From Desulfoscipio geothermicus (GTDB taxonomy: Bacteria > Bacillota > Desulfotomaculia > Desulfotomaculales > Desulfallaceae), in assembly GCA_016841905.1 (NCBI GenBank), contig JAENYF010000002.1, positions 1 to 64,000 of the forward strand: a stretch of DNA of 64,000 nt. Direction: 5' to 3'. Under the pieces are notes generated by a model. That model searched no databases and was not told the DNA's origin. It saw only the letters and a list, made by a program, of their open reading frames with translations. Position numbers and translations under genes: made by a program. Of the stretch, positions 56,710 through 64,000 are shown piece after piece; the first letter of the stretch is position 1; the number at the start of each line of letters is the position of its first letter.

Positions 56710-58536
56710 TTGAATAAGGTGATCAAAAATCTTAGTATATATTTACTTATAGTTTTAGTAACCATTGCATTAATCAAATTGAATACCCAGGATACACCTG
56801 CTATTAAGGAAATGCGTTTTGATGAATTTTATGCAGCTTTGGGTGCAGATAACATTAAGCATGTGACTATTCAGCCTGATGATTATACTACCCTTATTAC
56901 CGGTGAACAGGCGAATGGTACGCAGTTTCAAGTGCGGGGGACTACCCCAGGGGTTGAGAAGGTAGAAAACATCCTACAAAACAATGGGGTCCAGTATGAC
57001 GTAAAGGAACCTCCAAAGCCAAGCTGGTGGACCGGCTTGTTAACCACTCTGTTGCCTATCTTAATCTTTGTGCTATTGTTTTTCTTCCTGATGCAGCAGA
57101 CACAGGGCGGGGGCAATCGGGTCATGTCTTTCGGTAAAAGCCGTGCTAAATTACATACCGATGACAAAAAAAAGGTTACCTTTGCAGATGTAGCTGGAGC
57201 CGATGAGGTTAAAGAAGAGTTAGAAGAAGTTGTTGAATTTTTAAAGAACCCCAAAAAATTCAATGAACTTGGAGCACGTATTCCTAAAGGAGTATTGTTA
57301 TTTGGCCCTCCAGGCACAGGTAAGACACTTTTAGCCCGTGCCGTTGCTGGTGAGGCTGGAACGCCTTTTTTTAGTATAAGTGGTTCTGATTTTGTAGAAA
57401 TGTTTGTGGGGGTAGGTGCATCTCGGGTTAGGGACTTATTTGAGCAGGCCAAAAAAAATTCTCCCTGTATAGTATTTATTGATGAAATAGACGCTGTAGG
57501 CCGCCAGCGTGGTGCTGGCCTTGGTGGTGGTCATGATGAGAGGGAACAGACTCTAAACCAACTGCTGGTGGAAATGGACGGTTTTGATGCCAATGAGGCA
57601 ATTATTATCATTGCTGCTACTAACAGGCCTGATATATTAGATCCGGCATTGCTGAGGCCGGGTCGTTTCGACCGTGAGGTTGTGGTAGGTATCCCTGATA
57701 TCAATGGCAGGAAAGAAATATTGTTGGTGCATGCCCGGGGCAAACCATTAGCTCCAAACGTGGACATTGATATTTTAGCCCGGCGCACCCCTGGTTTTAC
57801 CGGTGCGGACCTGGCCAATTTGCTAAATGAGGCCGCATTGTTGGCGGCTCGCCGTAACCGAAATGATATTGGACAAAGCGAGCTGGAAGATTCCATTGAA
57901 CGGGTCATTGCTGGGCCTGAGAAAAAATCACGAGTGATCAGTGATTATGAGAAAAAATTAGTGTCTTATCACGAAGCCGGTCACGCTGTAGTAGGTTACC
58001 TACTGCCCCATACTGATCCAGTGCACAAGGTTTCCATTATACCCCGAGGGCGAGCCGGCGGCTACACCTTGTTGTTACCTAAGGAAGACCGCTACTATAT
58101 GACTAGATCCCAGCTCTTAGACCAGGTAACCATGCTTTTAGGCGGTCGCGTAGCCGAACATTTGGTATTAAAGGAAATTAGTACAGGTGCTCAAAACGAC
58201 CTGGAGCGCTCCACTGAATTAGTGCGCAAAATGGTGATGGAATACGGTATGAGTGATGCCTTGGGTCCAATGACCTTCGGGCATAAGCAGGAAGCTGTAT
58301 TTCTCGGCCGGGATATTGCACGAGACCGTAACTATGGTGAAGAGGTGGCAGCGGCTATTGACCGGGAGGTCCGGGGTACAATTGATAAAAATTATAATTT
58401 AGCTAAAGACTTACTCAATAAGCATATTGAAATACTGCATAAAATTGCACATAAATTAATGGATAAGGAAACGCTTGAAGCAGAGGAATTTGCTGGCATT
58501 ATGAAAGAATCAGGCATTGAAGCCAATAAAGCATAG
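56710..58536 (+). CDS. ftsH: ATP-dependent zinc metalloprotease FtsH
   Basis: Membrane AAA+ protease. Seen: N-terminal helix (about 7-25), a second helix (about 110-130), Walker A GPPGTGKT at about 199-206, Walker [15 protein letters not shown], second region of homology [20 protein letters not shown], and the zinc motif HEAGH near residue 425. Start TTG 56710 after GAGAGGAGTG gives the typical MNKVIKNL; 608 residues. Confidence 0.98.
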   Translation: MNKVIKNLSIYLLIVLVTIALIKLNTQDTPAIKEMRFDEFYAALGADNIKHVTIQPDDYTTLITGEQANGTQFQVRGTTPGVEKVENILQNNGVQYDVKEPPKPSWWTGLLTTLLPILIFVLLFFFLMQQTQGGGNRVMSFGKSRAKLHTDDKKKVTFADVAGADEVKEELEEVVEFLKNPKKFNELGARIPKGVLLFGPPGTGKTLLARAVAGEAGTPFFSISGSDFVEMFVGVGASRVRDLFEQAKKNSPCIVFIDEIDAVGRQRGAGLGGGHDEREQTLNQLLVEMDGFDANEAIIIIAATNRPDILDPALLRPGRFDREVVVGIPDINGRKEILLVHARGKPLAPNVDIDILARRTPGFTGADLANLLNEAALLAARRNRNDIGQSELEDSIERVIAGPEKKSRVISDYEKKLVSYHEAGHAVVGYLLPHTDPVHKVSIIPRGRAGGYTLLLPKEDRYYMTRSQLLDQVTMLLGGRVAEHLVLKEISTGAQNDLERSTELVRKMVMEYGMSDALGPMTFGHKQEAVFLGRDIARDRNYGEEVAAAIDREVRGTIDKNYNLAKDLLNKHIEILHKIAHKLMDKETLEAEEFAGIMKESGIEANKA

Positions 58537-58548
58537 GAGGCTTGGTTG

Positions 58549-58998
58549 TTGGAGCGGACATATGTTATGGTAAAGCCAGACGGTGTGCAAAGAAATTTAG
58601 TTGGAGAAATTACATCGCGTTTAGAAAAAAAAGGGCTTAAAATTGTAGGCCTGAAAATGCTACAAATTACGCGGGAATTGGCTGAGCGCCATTATGAGGA
58701 GCACAGGGGCAAGTCGTTTTTTGAACCCCTGGTCGCGTATATCACTTCTAGTCCGGTGGTGGCGATGGCGCTGGAAGGTAAAGATGCGGTGGGTATGGTT
58801 CGTGAGATGATGGGGGCTACTAACCCGCTAGCAGCTGCACTAGGTACTATTCGTGGCGATTTTGGCATAGATATAGGCCGCAATATAGTACACAGCTCCG
58901 ACTCTCTGGAAAGTGCTGCTAGGGAATTAGGTCTGTTTTTTGCCCCGGGGGAAATTGTTGAATACCGAAGAGCATTGGATAGCTGGATTTATGAATAA
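58549..58998 (+). CDS. ndk: Nucleoside diphosphate kinase
   Basis: Balances NTP and dNTP pools. Seen: [20 protein letters not shown], the family start. The usual active-site histidine sits in [10 protein letters not shown]. 149 residues, TTG 58549 (TTG 58546 equally possible) after AGGAGG. Follows ftsH by 12 bases, likely one transcript. Confidence 0.96.
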   Translation: MERTYVMVKPDGVQRNLVGEITSRLEKKGLKIVGLKMLQITRELAERHYEEHRGKSFFEPLVAYITSSPVVAMALEGKDAVGMVREMMGATNPLAAALGTIRGDFGIDIGRNIVHSSDSLESAARELGLFFAPGEIVEYRRALDSWIYE

Positions 58999-59025
58999 AA
59001 AAAGCAGCGAAAAGCTGCTTTTTTT
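58997..59025 (+). terminator. Terminator after ndk
   Basis: AAAAAAAGCAGC / GCTGCTTTTTTT, loop GAAAA. Confidence 0.9.
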
Positions 59026-59177
59026 ATGTGTAATATAAATAAAAATATAGTAAAAATTAAAGTAAAGGTCGTTTACTGCAGGAAGTATGTGGGTTGTGTA
59101 GAATGAATTCCTTTTAAACTTGGATAAGTGAAAATTGGTTTAGGAACTAAAAGTATAATTTAGTTGAGGTGACGTTA

Positions 59178-59576
59178 ATGCTCTTGACGAATAATATTAA
59201 ACCGGGCTTGGTTGGTACAGCTCAAGTTGAGGTTAGTGAGCAAAATACTGCTTTAGCCTACGGTAGTGGTGGGATAAATGTGTATGCAACTCCCGCCATG
59301 ATTGGGTTAATGGAAAAAGCAGCCTTAAGTTCTGTAGATTCTTTGCTGTCCGAAGGTTATTCTACTGTAGGAATCAAGGTAAATGTGGAACACGTGGCAG
59401 CCACTCCTATCGGTGGTAATGTAAGAGCACATTCTAAGTTGTTGGAGATAGACGGTCGAAGGCTGGTTTTCGATGTACAGGCCCATGACGATATTCGTTT
59501 GGTTGGGCAGGGAGTCCATGAGCGGTTTATCGTCCAGTCCGATCAATTTCTGCAGCGGGTAACTAAGCAAAAATAG
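59178..59576 (+). CDS. Hotdog-fold thioesterase, FlK-like
   Basis: Thioesterase-superfamily protein of 132 residues; substrate unknown. Seen: GTAQVEVSEQNTALAYGSG, YATPAMIGLMEKAA, GYSTVGIKVNVEHVAATPIG and DIRLVGQGVHERFIV, as in the fluoroacetyl-CoA thioesterase-like family. ATG 59178 follows GAGGTGA. Stands alone upstream of fhs. Confidence 0.87.
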   Translation: MLLTNNIKPGLVGTAQVEVSEQNTALAYGSGGINVYATPAMIGLMEKAALSSVDSLLSEGYSTVGIKVNVEHVAATPIGGNVRAHSKLLEIDGRRLVFDVQAHDDIRLVGQGVHERFIVQSDQFLQRVTKQK

Positions 59577-59627
59577 AATAATTTGTTTTTATTTAATATA
59601 AAAAATATTGAGAGGAGCGCCCCTTAA

Positions 59628-61388
59628 TTGCCATATGATGCAACTAAACTAAAAGACTATGAAATTGCCGAACAGGCGGGAAAAAATATGCCCACGCCTT
59701 ACGAATGGCAGGAGAAGCTAGGCTTACAAAAAGAAGAAGTGATTCCCTATGGTATAATATGCAAGCTGGACTTCATGAAGATTATTGACCGTTTGAAAGA
59801 CAAGCCGGACGGTAAATTCATCGAAGTTACCGCTGTTACCCCTACCCCGCTGGGCGAAGGTAAAACAACTACTACCATGGGTATAACGGAAGGTCTTGGT
59901 AAACGGGGCATAAACGTTGGTGCGGCTATTCGCCAGCCCTCTGGTGGACCCACCATGAACATTAAAGGTACTGCCGCCGGTGGGGGCAATGCGTTGGCCA
60001 TCCCCATGACCGAGTTCTCTCTTGGCCTAACTGGTGACCTGAATGATATTATGAATGCTCACAACCTGGCTATGGTAGCCCTCACAGCAAGGATGCAGCA
60101 TGAAAGAAATTACGATGATGAGGAACTAGCTAAACGCAACTTACAACGCCTGGATATCGACCCTACCCGAGTGGAGATCGGCTGGGTCATTGACTTTTGC
60201 GCTCAGGCTCTGCGGAACATCATTATCGGTATTGGCGGTAGGATGGACGGCTATATGATGCAATCGAAGTTCAATATTGCCGTGAGCTCTGAGATTATGG
60301 CCATTCTTGCCGTAGCCAGGGATTTAAAAGATATGCGTGAGCGTATTGGCAAGATTATCGTAGCTTATGATAAGAAGGGTAATCCAGTAACTACCTCTGA
60401 ACTGGAAGTGGCCGGTGCGATGACCGCTTTTATGCGCAATGCCATTAACCCCACATTGATGAGTACTGCTGAATATCAGCCCGTACTTGTGCATGCCGGC
60501 CCGTTTGCTAATATAGCTATCGGTCAGTCCTCCATTATTGCTGACCGCATTGGTTTAAAGATGTTTGATTATCATGTTACCGAGAGTGGATTTGCTGCTG
60601 ACATTGGTTTTGAGAAGTTCTGGAATGTCAAGTGCCGCTTCAGTGGGCACATTCCCAACGTTTCCGTGCTTACTACTACCATCCGGGCGGTCAAGATGCA
60701 TGGTGGCGGTCCTAAGGTTGTCGCCGGGCGTCCGCTGCCTGAAGCATATATTAAGGAAAACGTTGGTCTGGTGGAAAAAGGCTGTGAGAACCTGGTACAC
60801 CATATCAATACCGTGCGTAAATCCGGTATCAAACCAGTGGTTTGTATAAACTCATTTAGTACCGATACAAAAGATGAAATTATGGCTGTACGCCGAGCTG
60901 CCGAGGCAGCCGGAGCCCGCTGCGCCTGGTCCGAGCACTGGCTTAAGGGTGGCGAAGGTGCACTGGAACTGGCTGACGCAGTTATCGACGCCTGCAGCGA
61001 CCAAGTTGACTTCAAGTTCCTTTACCCGTTGGAAATGCCCTTGCGCCAGAGAGTGGATATTATTGCCAGGGAGGTTTATGGTGCCGATGGTGTAAGTTGG
61101 ACGACAGAGGCCGAAGCGAAGGCTCGGGCTTTCGAAGAAAACCCGGCTTATCAAGATTTTGCAACTATGATGGTTAAAACTCACCTCAGCTTGACCCACG
61201 ACCCCACACTTAAGGGTGTGCCCAAGGGCTGGATATTGCCAATACGCGACGTTCTTGTTTATGCTGGCGCTAAGTTTCTCTGCCCCATGGCAGGTTCAAT
61301 CAGCTTGATGCCTGGAACGGGCTCTGACCCGGCTTACCGGAGAATCGATGTTAACACTGAAAATGGTCAAGTAATGGGCTTATTCTGA
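59628..61388 (+). CDS. fhs: Formate-tetrahydrofolate ligase
   Basis: ATP-dependent formation of 10-formyl-THF, a step of the methyl branch of the Wood-Ljungdahl pathway and of C1 supply. Seen: [17 protein letters not shown]-loop, [39 protein letters not shown] and [15 protein letters not shown]. 586 residues instead of about 557, the extra at the N-terminus. TTG start 10 bases after AGAGGAG. Confidence 0.98.
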   Translation: MPYDATKLKDYEIAEQAGKNMPTPYEWQEKLGLQKEEVIPYGIICKLDFMKIIDRLKDKPDGKFIEVTAVTPTPLGEGKTTTTMGITEGLGKRGINVGAAIRQPSGGPTMNIKGTAAGGGNALAIPMTEFSLGLTGDLNDIMNAHNLAMVALTARMQHERNYDDEELAKRNLQRLDIDPTRVEIGWVIDFCAQALRNIIIGIGGRMDGYMMQSKFNIAVSSEIMAILAVARDLKDMRERIGKIIVAYDKKGNPVTTSELEVAGAMTAFMRNAINPTLMSTAEYQPVLVHAGPFANIAIGQSSIIADRIGLKMFDYHVTESGFAADIGFEKFWNVKCRFSGHIPNVSVLTTTIRAVKMHGGGPKVVAGRPLPEAYIKENVGLVEKGCENLVHHINTVRKSGIKPVVCINSFSTDTKDEIMAVRRAAEAAGARCAWSEHWLKGGEGALELADAVIDACSDQVDFKFLYPLEMPLRQRVDIIAREVYGADGVSWTTEAEAKARAFEENPAYQDFATMMVKTHLSLTHDPTLKGVPKGWILPIRDVLVYAGAKFLCPMAGSISLMPGTGSDPAYRRIDVNTENGQVMGLF

Positions 61389-61395
61389 TAAACAC

Positions 61396-61423
61396 GAGAT
61401 CCCGCAAAGGGATCTTTTTTTTT
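61396..61423 (+). terminator. Terminator after fhs
   Basis: AGATCCC / GGGATCT stem, GCAAA loop, T-run of nine. Confidence 0.92.
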
Positions 61424-61616
61424 CGAAAATACACTTTGACTAGGTTGATTACTCAATAATGTGTAGTTGTTTTATATATTGCATAAAAGGGATTATGCGT
61501 TATATCTAATAATACCCGGCAGGAGAAAGACTATATTTAACAGAACTTACACATGAACATAGTTTATTGCAACGGTGAAAACTTAAACATAGACATATTG
61601 AATGGGGTGCGTTATT

Positions 61617-62078
61617 ATGTCCAGACCACCTAAATGTCGCCGGGTTGAATTTATGCCCGAGACGACTTTTTTTAAGCCTGTCGGGGTTCCAGTTAGTGAA
61701 CTTGAGGTTGTTCGACTGACGGTGGAAGAATTGGAAGCTATTAGACTAAAAGATTTGCTTGGTCTTGAACAAGAAGGCTGTGCTAAAAAAATGGGCGTTT
61801 CACGGCCCACTTACCACCGGATATTATCCTCTGCCCGTGAAAAAGTAGCTGCAGCATTGTTGGAGGGTAAAGCCATCCGCGTAGCGGGTGGACATTTTGA
61901 AATTGTAGTGCGTTACTTTAAATGCTTAAACTGTGGTCACGAGTGGGAATTACCCTGTGGTATGGGGCCACGTGGTTGTAATATAATCTGTCCGCATTGT
62001 CAGAGCTGCGATGTTTTCAGGGTAAGCAAGGAGGGGCATTCCTATGAAGGCTGCATGAAGAAAAGGCTGGGTAACTAA
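61617..62078 (+). CDS. DUF134-family DNA-binding protein with C-terminal zinc site
   Basis: Predicted helix-turn-helix regulator. Seen: SRPPKCRRVEFMPETTFFKP, ELEAIRLKDLLGLEQEGCAKKM with GVSRPTYHRILSSAREKVA as HTH, and a C-terminal zinc ribbon with CLNCGHEW and CPHCQSC. Start ATG 61617 after TGGGGTG; 153 residues. Targets unknown; such proteins are widespread near oxidoreductase and nitrogenase-accessory genes in anaerobes. Confidence 0.93.
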   Translation: MSRPPKCRRVEFMPETTFFKPVGVPVSELEVVRLTVEELEAIRLKDLLGLEQEGCAKKMGVSRPTYHRILSSAREKVAAALLEGKAIRVAGGHFEIVVRYFKCLNCGHEWELPCGMGPRGCNIICPHCQSCDVFRVSKEGHSYEGCMKKRLGN

Positions 62079-62210
62079 AGGAGAATTTATAATCGATAAT
62101 CGATGCAAGATAGGTAAATCTAAATATCACTGTTTCCTTTCTATTTACCAAAAAAAGCTAAAGCTATCCCATAAATAGGTAGGAAAAATATATTCACAGG
62201 AGTGAATGCT

Positions 62211-62804
62211 TTGCACCGGGTGAGCCGTATTATCAATGACTCCCTGTATAGAAAATGTGTCGAGCGCAATGCTGTATGCGAGCAAAACAGGCGCTTTTGC
62301 CGGCATGATTTACAGCACATGCTGGATGTGGCTCGCATTACTTATTTGCTGGTACTGGAAGCATGCATAGTGGGCGATAATTTAACTAGTGATATGCCGG
62401 GGGAAGAGTCTTTATTCAAAATATTGGCCGATGCAGCCACTAAAGAAAAGGCGACAGCCATAAATATGCCGGGAATACTTAGGCAAGTTAAAGAGACAAT
62501 ATTTGCCGCCGGTTTGTTGCATGACATCGCCCGGTGGGTGGAATATGAATCCGGTGAAAACCACACCATTGCAGGAGCCCGAATGGCCGGTGAAGTATTG
62601 AGTCGGGCCGGATTTACTGATGCTGAGCAACGATTGATCACTAGGGCTATTGGTGAGCACCGAACCGATGGCGCCGAAGCCAGCCCGCTGGGCCAGTATA
62701 TCTGCAGGGCAGATGATTTAGCCCGCCCATGTTTTCACTGCGCTGCTCGGGATGATTGCTACAAAATCAGCCATATGGAAACTGCTGGTGTGCTTTTATA
62801 TTAG
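62211..62804 (+). CDS. HD-domain phosphohydrolase with C-terminal cysteine cluster
   Basis: HD-superfamily metal-dependent phosphohydrolase, substrate unknown. Seen: HDLQHMLDVARI with first His, GLLHDIARWVEY with the HD dyad, ENHTIAGARMAGEVL and EHRTDGA. The tail CRADDLARPCFHCAARDDC looks like a small metal or iron-sulfur site. TTG 62211 follows ACAGGAGTGA by seven or eight bases; GTG 62202 is inside it. 197 residues. Confidence 0.9.
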   Translation: MHRVSRIINDSLYRKCVERNAVCEQNRRFCRHDLQHMLDVARITYLLVLEACIVGDNLTSDMPGEESLFKILADAATKEKATAINMPGILRQVKETIFAAGLLHDIARWVEYESGENHTIAGARMAGEVLSRAGFTDAEQRLITRAIGEHRTDGAEASPLGQYICRADDLARPCFHCAARDDCYKISHMETAGVLLY

Positions 62805-62874
62805 ACCGGGCTTTAGATATAGATGAGAGTATCATTACGAACGGATATTCTTTGAAAAAGACGGGGGAATCATA

Positions 62875-64000
62875 GTGACCTTTAAGATGTATAATTTGGT
62901 AGTTGCACACCGGTCCGGGATTATGGAGGAATTTAGAAAAATTGGAGTGGATCCGGCCGGCGGTGCTGTCATGGCACAAAAAGCGCTGCACCTTGTGATA
63001 AAGATATTTGACTTAGCACCCCGACAAGCTAACATTATCAAACAGGAAATGCTTGGCAAGGGTGCCGATGCCGCTATTGCCAGGGGTACGGTGGACTGCT
63101 CAGTGGAAAAAACCGATGTGCTGCTGATGGGTACTGAAAAACAATACCGGGAGGTTATTAAAAAACTACGTATGCAGCCCTTTCAGCTGGCCAGCCTGGC
63201 CGACCAACTGGAGGAGTTAATCAATAACACGAGAGGTCGCTCGCCCAGGGAGCTAATCTGCAGGGATAAAAAATTATCCCTGGGAGAAAGGACGCTGGTG
63301 ATGGGTATCCTAAATGTGACGCCTGATTCTTTTTCCGACGGAGGCAAGTATAATCGTATTGATAATGCTATAGCTCAGGCCCGTCGTATGGTGGATGAGG
63401 GTGCGGATATAATTGACTTGGGCGGCGAATCCACTCGTCCCGGTTATACACCGGTAAGCGGGGAAGAGGAGCTGGACCGGGTGATACCTGTACTGAAGGT
63501 GCTGGTGTGTGAGCTTAACGTGCCTATCAGTGTTGACACTACCAAAGCGTTAGTAGCCCGGCGTGCTTTGGAGGTTGGGGCTCATATAATTAACGACCAG
63601 TGGGCGTTGCGGGCAGACCTAGATATGGCCTCTGTGTTGGCAGAATACCAAGTGCCTGTGGTAATGATGCATAACCAGCAAGATACTACCTACCGTGATT
63701 TAATGGGTGATATGGTACAATTTTTCCAAGAGAGCATAGCTAAAGCTGAGCAGTCCGGGATAGCCAGGGAAAATATAATCATTGACCCAGGTATCGGTTT
63801 GGGCAAGACCTCTGAGCAAAACCTTGAGGTGCTGCGCCGCCTACGAGAGTTGGATTGTCTGGGGCTGCCTGTACTGCTGGGCACATCCCGCAAGTCTATG
63901 ATCGGCAAAGTACTTGGTTTACCATTAGACCAGAGGGTAGAGGGTACTGCTGCTACTGTTGCTCTGGGTATAGCAAGCGGAACGGATATAGTCCGGGTAC
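62875..64000 (+). CDS. folP: Dihydropteroate synthase with N-terminal extension (partial, runs off the window)
   Basis: Condenses pABA with dihydropterin pyrophosphate in folate synthesis. Seen: MGILNVTPDSFSDGGKY near residue 145, DLGGESTRPGYTPV, PISVDTTKALVARRAL, INDQWALR, VVMMHNQQDT, IIDPGIGLGKT and LLGTSRKSMIG. The first about 140 residues are an extra domain not present in the usual 270-280-residue enzyme (including KALHLVIKIFDLAPRQANII). GTG start seven bases after GGGGG. No stop codon before 64000, so the 3' end is missing. Confidence 0.95.
   Translation, partial: MTFKMYNLVVAHRSGIMEEFRKIGVDPAGGAVMAQKALHLVIKIFDLAPRQANIIKQEMLGKGADAAIARGTVDCSVEKTDVLLMGTEKQYREVIKKLRMQPFQLASLADQLEELINNTRGRSPRELICRDKKLSLGERTLVMGILNVTPDSFSDGGKYNRIDNAIAQARRMVDEGADIIDLGGESTRPGYTPVSGEEELDRVIPVLKVLVCELNVPISVDTTKALVARRALEVGAHIINDQWALRADLDMASVLAEYQVPVVMMHNQQDTTYRDLMGDMVQFFQESIAKAEQSGIARENIIIDPGIGLGKTSEQNLEVLRRLRELDCLGLPVLLGTSRKSMIGKVLGLPLDQRVEGTAATVALGIASGTDIVRV

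Noticed and set aside
56928-57908. Antisense frames opposite ftsH
   Set aside because: Shadows of a highly conserved gene, no ribosome binding site.
60555-61199. Frames on both strands inside fhs
   Set aside because: fhs is intact and strongly conserved over the whole stretch.
62090-62110. Short direct repeat of ATCGAT units
   Set aside because: Two copies only; no sign of a mobile element or attachment site.

Overview
The window is about 64 kb of chromosome from an anaerobic, endospore-forming Firmicute. Gene order follows the dnaX-to-ftsH segment known from Bacillus subtilis and its clostridial relatives. The best guess is a Desulfotomaculum-like member of the Peptococcaceae. Reasons are the 2-oxoacid:ferredoxin oxidoreductase genes with a 2[4Fe-4S] ferredoxin, formate-tetrahydrofolate ligase, a corrinoid adenosyltransferase, AbrB with a zinc ribbon, many TTG/GTG starts after strong purine-rich ribosome binding sites, and moderate GC. 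I see no rRNA, tRNA, CRISPR array, insertion sequence or prophage. The genus is inference.

Layout. 1-3.2 kb: dnaX, ybaB, recR, bofA. 3.6-6.4 kb: an unusual 2-oxoacid oxidoreductase locus (P-loop ATPase, alpha, gamma, ferredoxin) with no thiamine-diphosphate beta subunit. 6.4-12.5 kb: gin, an Orn/Lys/Arg decarboxylase-family gene, tmk, holB, ricT, yabA, rsmI and a convergent abrB-like gene. 12.7-18.8 kb: T-box-controlled metG, tatD, cobO, a G5/3D-domain yabE-like gene, rsmA and a DUF458 gene. 18.8-30.3 kb: the accessory part, rich in sporulation genes. It holds a glycosyltransferase, yabG, a trypsin-like protease, a broken CAP-domain gene, a SpoVID/SipL-like protein, a SPOCS plus C-terminal beta-rich protein, a second YbaB, paired small paralogues, a ZIP transporter and an L,D-transpeptidase. 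30.4-46.9 kb: ispE, a GntR regulator, a nucleotidyltransferase, spoVG, glmU, prs, rplY, pth, fin, mfd, prsA, spoVT, mazG, hup, rqcP. 47-58.5 kb: a SpoIID-domain gene, yabP, yabQ, spoIIR (opposite strand), divIC, yabR, a ppx-like gene, spoIIE, tilS, ftsH. 58.5-64 kb: ndk, a thioesterase, fhs, a DUF134 regulator, an HD protein and folP, which runs off the end.

How it works together. Replication and repair (dnaX, recR, holB, yabA, mfd), translation (metG, rsmA, rsmI, tilS, pth, rplY, rqcP) and envelope or nucleotide-sugar supply (ispE, glmU, prs) are interleaved with sporulation control. The latter covers SpoIIE (sigma-F activation), SpoIIR (sigma-E activation), Fin and Gin (sigma-F and sigma-G inhibitors), BofA, SpoVT, YabG, YabP and YabQ. 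By eye I can place candidate promoters of the sporulation sigma classes: sigma-F before gin and spoIIR; sigma-E before bofA, the SipL-like gene, the YbaB-paralogue cluster, the L,D-transpeptidase operon, the SpoIID-like gene and yabP; sigma-G before spoVT; sigma-K before yabG. These are consensus matches, not measurements.

Most interesting: the candidate sigma-E-driven spore-envelope cluster at 23.4-28.5 kb; the oxidoreductase locus lacking its catalytic TPP subunit; a doubly frameshifted CAP gene carrying a duplicated half-domain; and an unusually long ricT/yabA overlap that looks like a lost stop codon.
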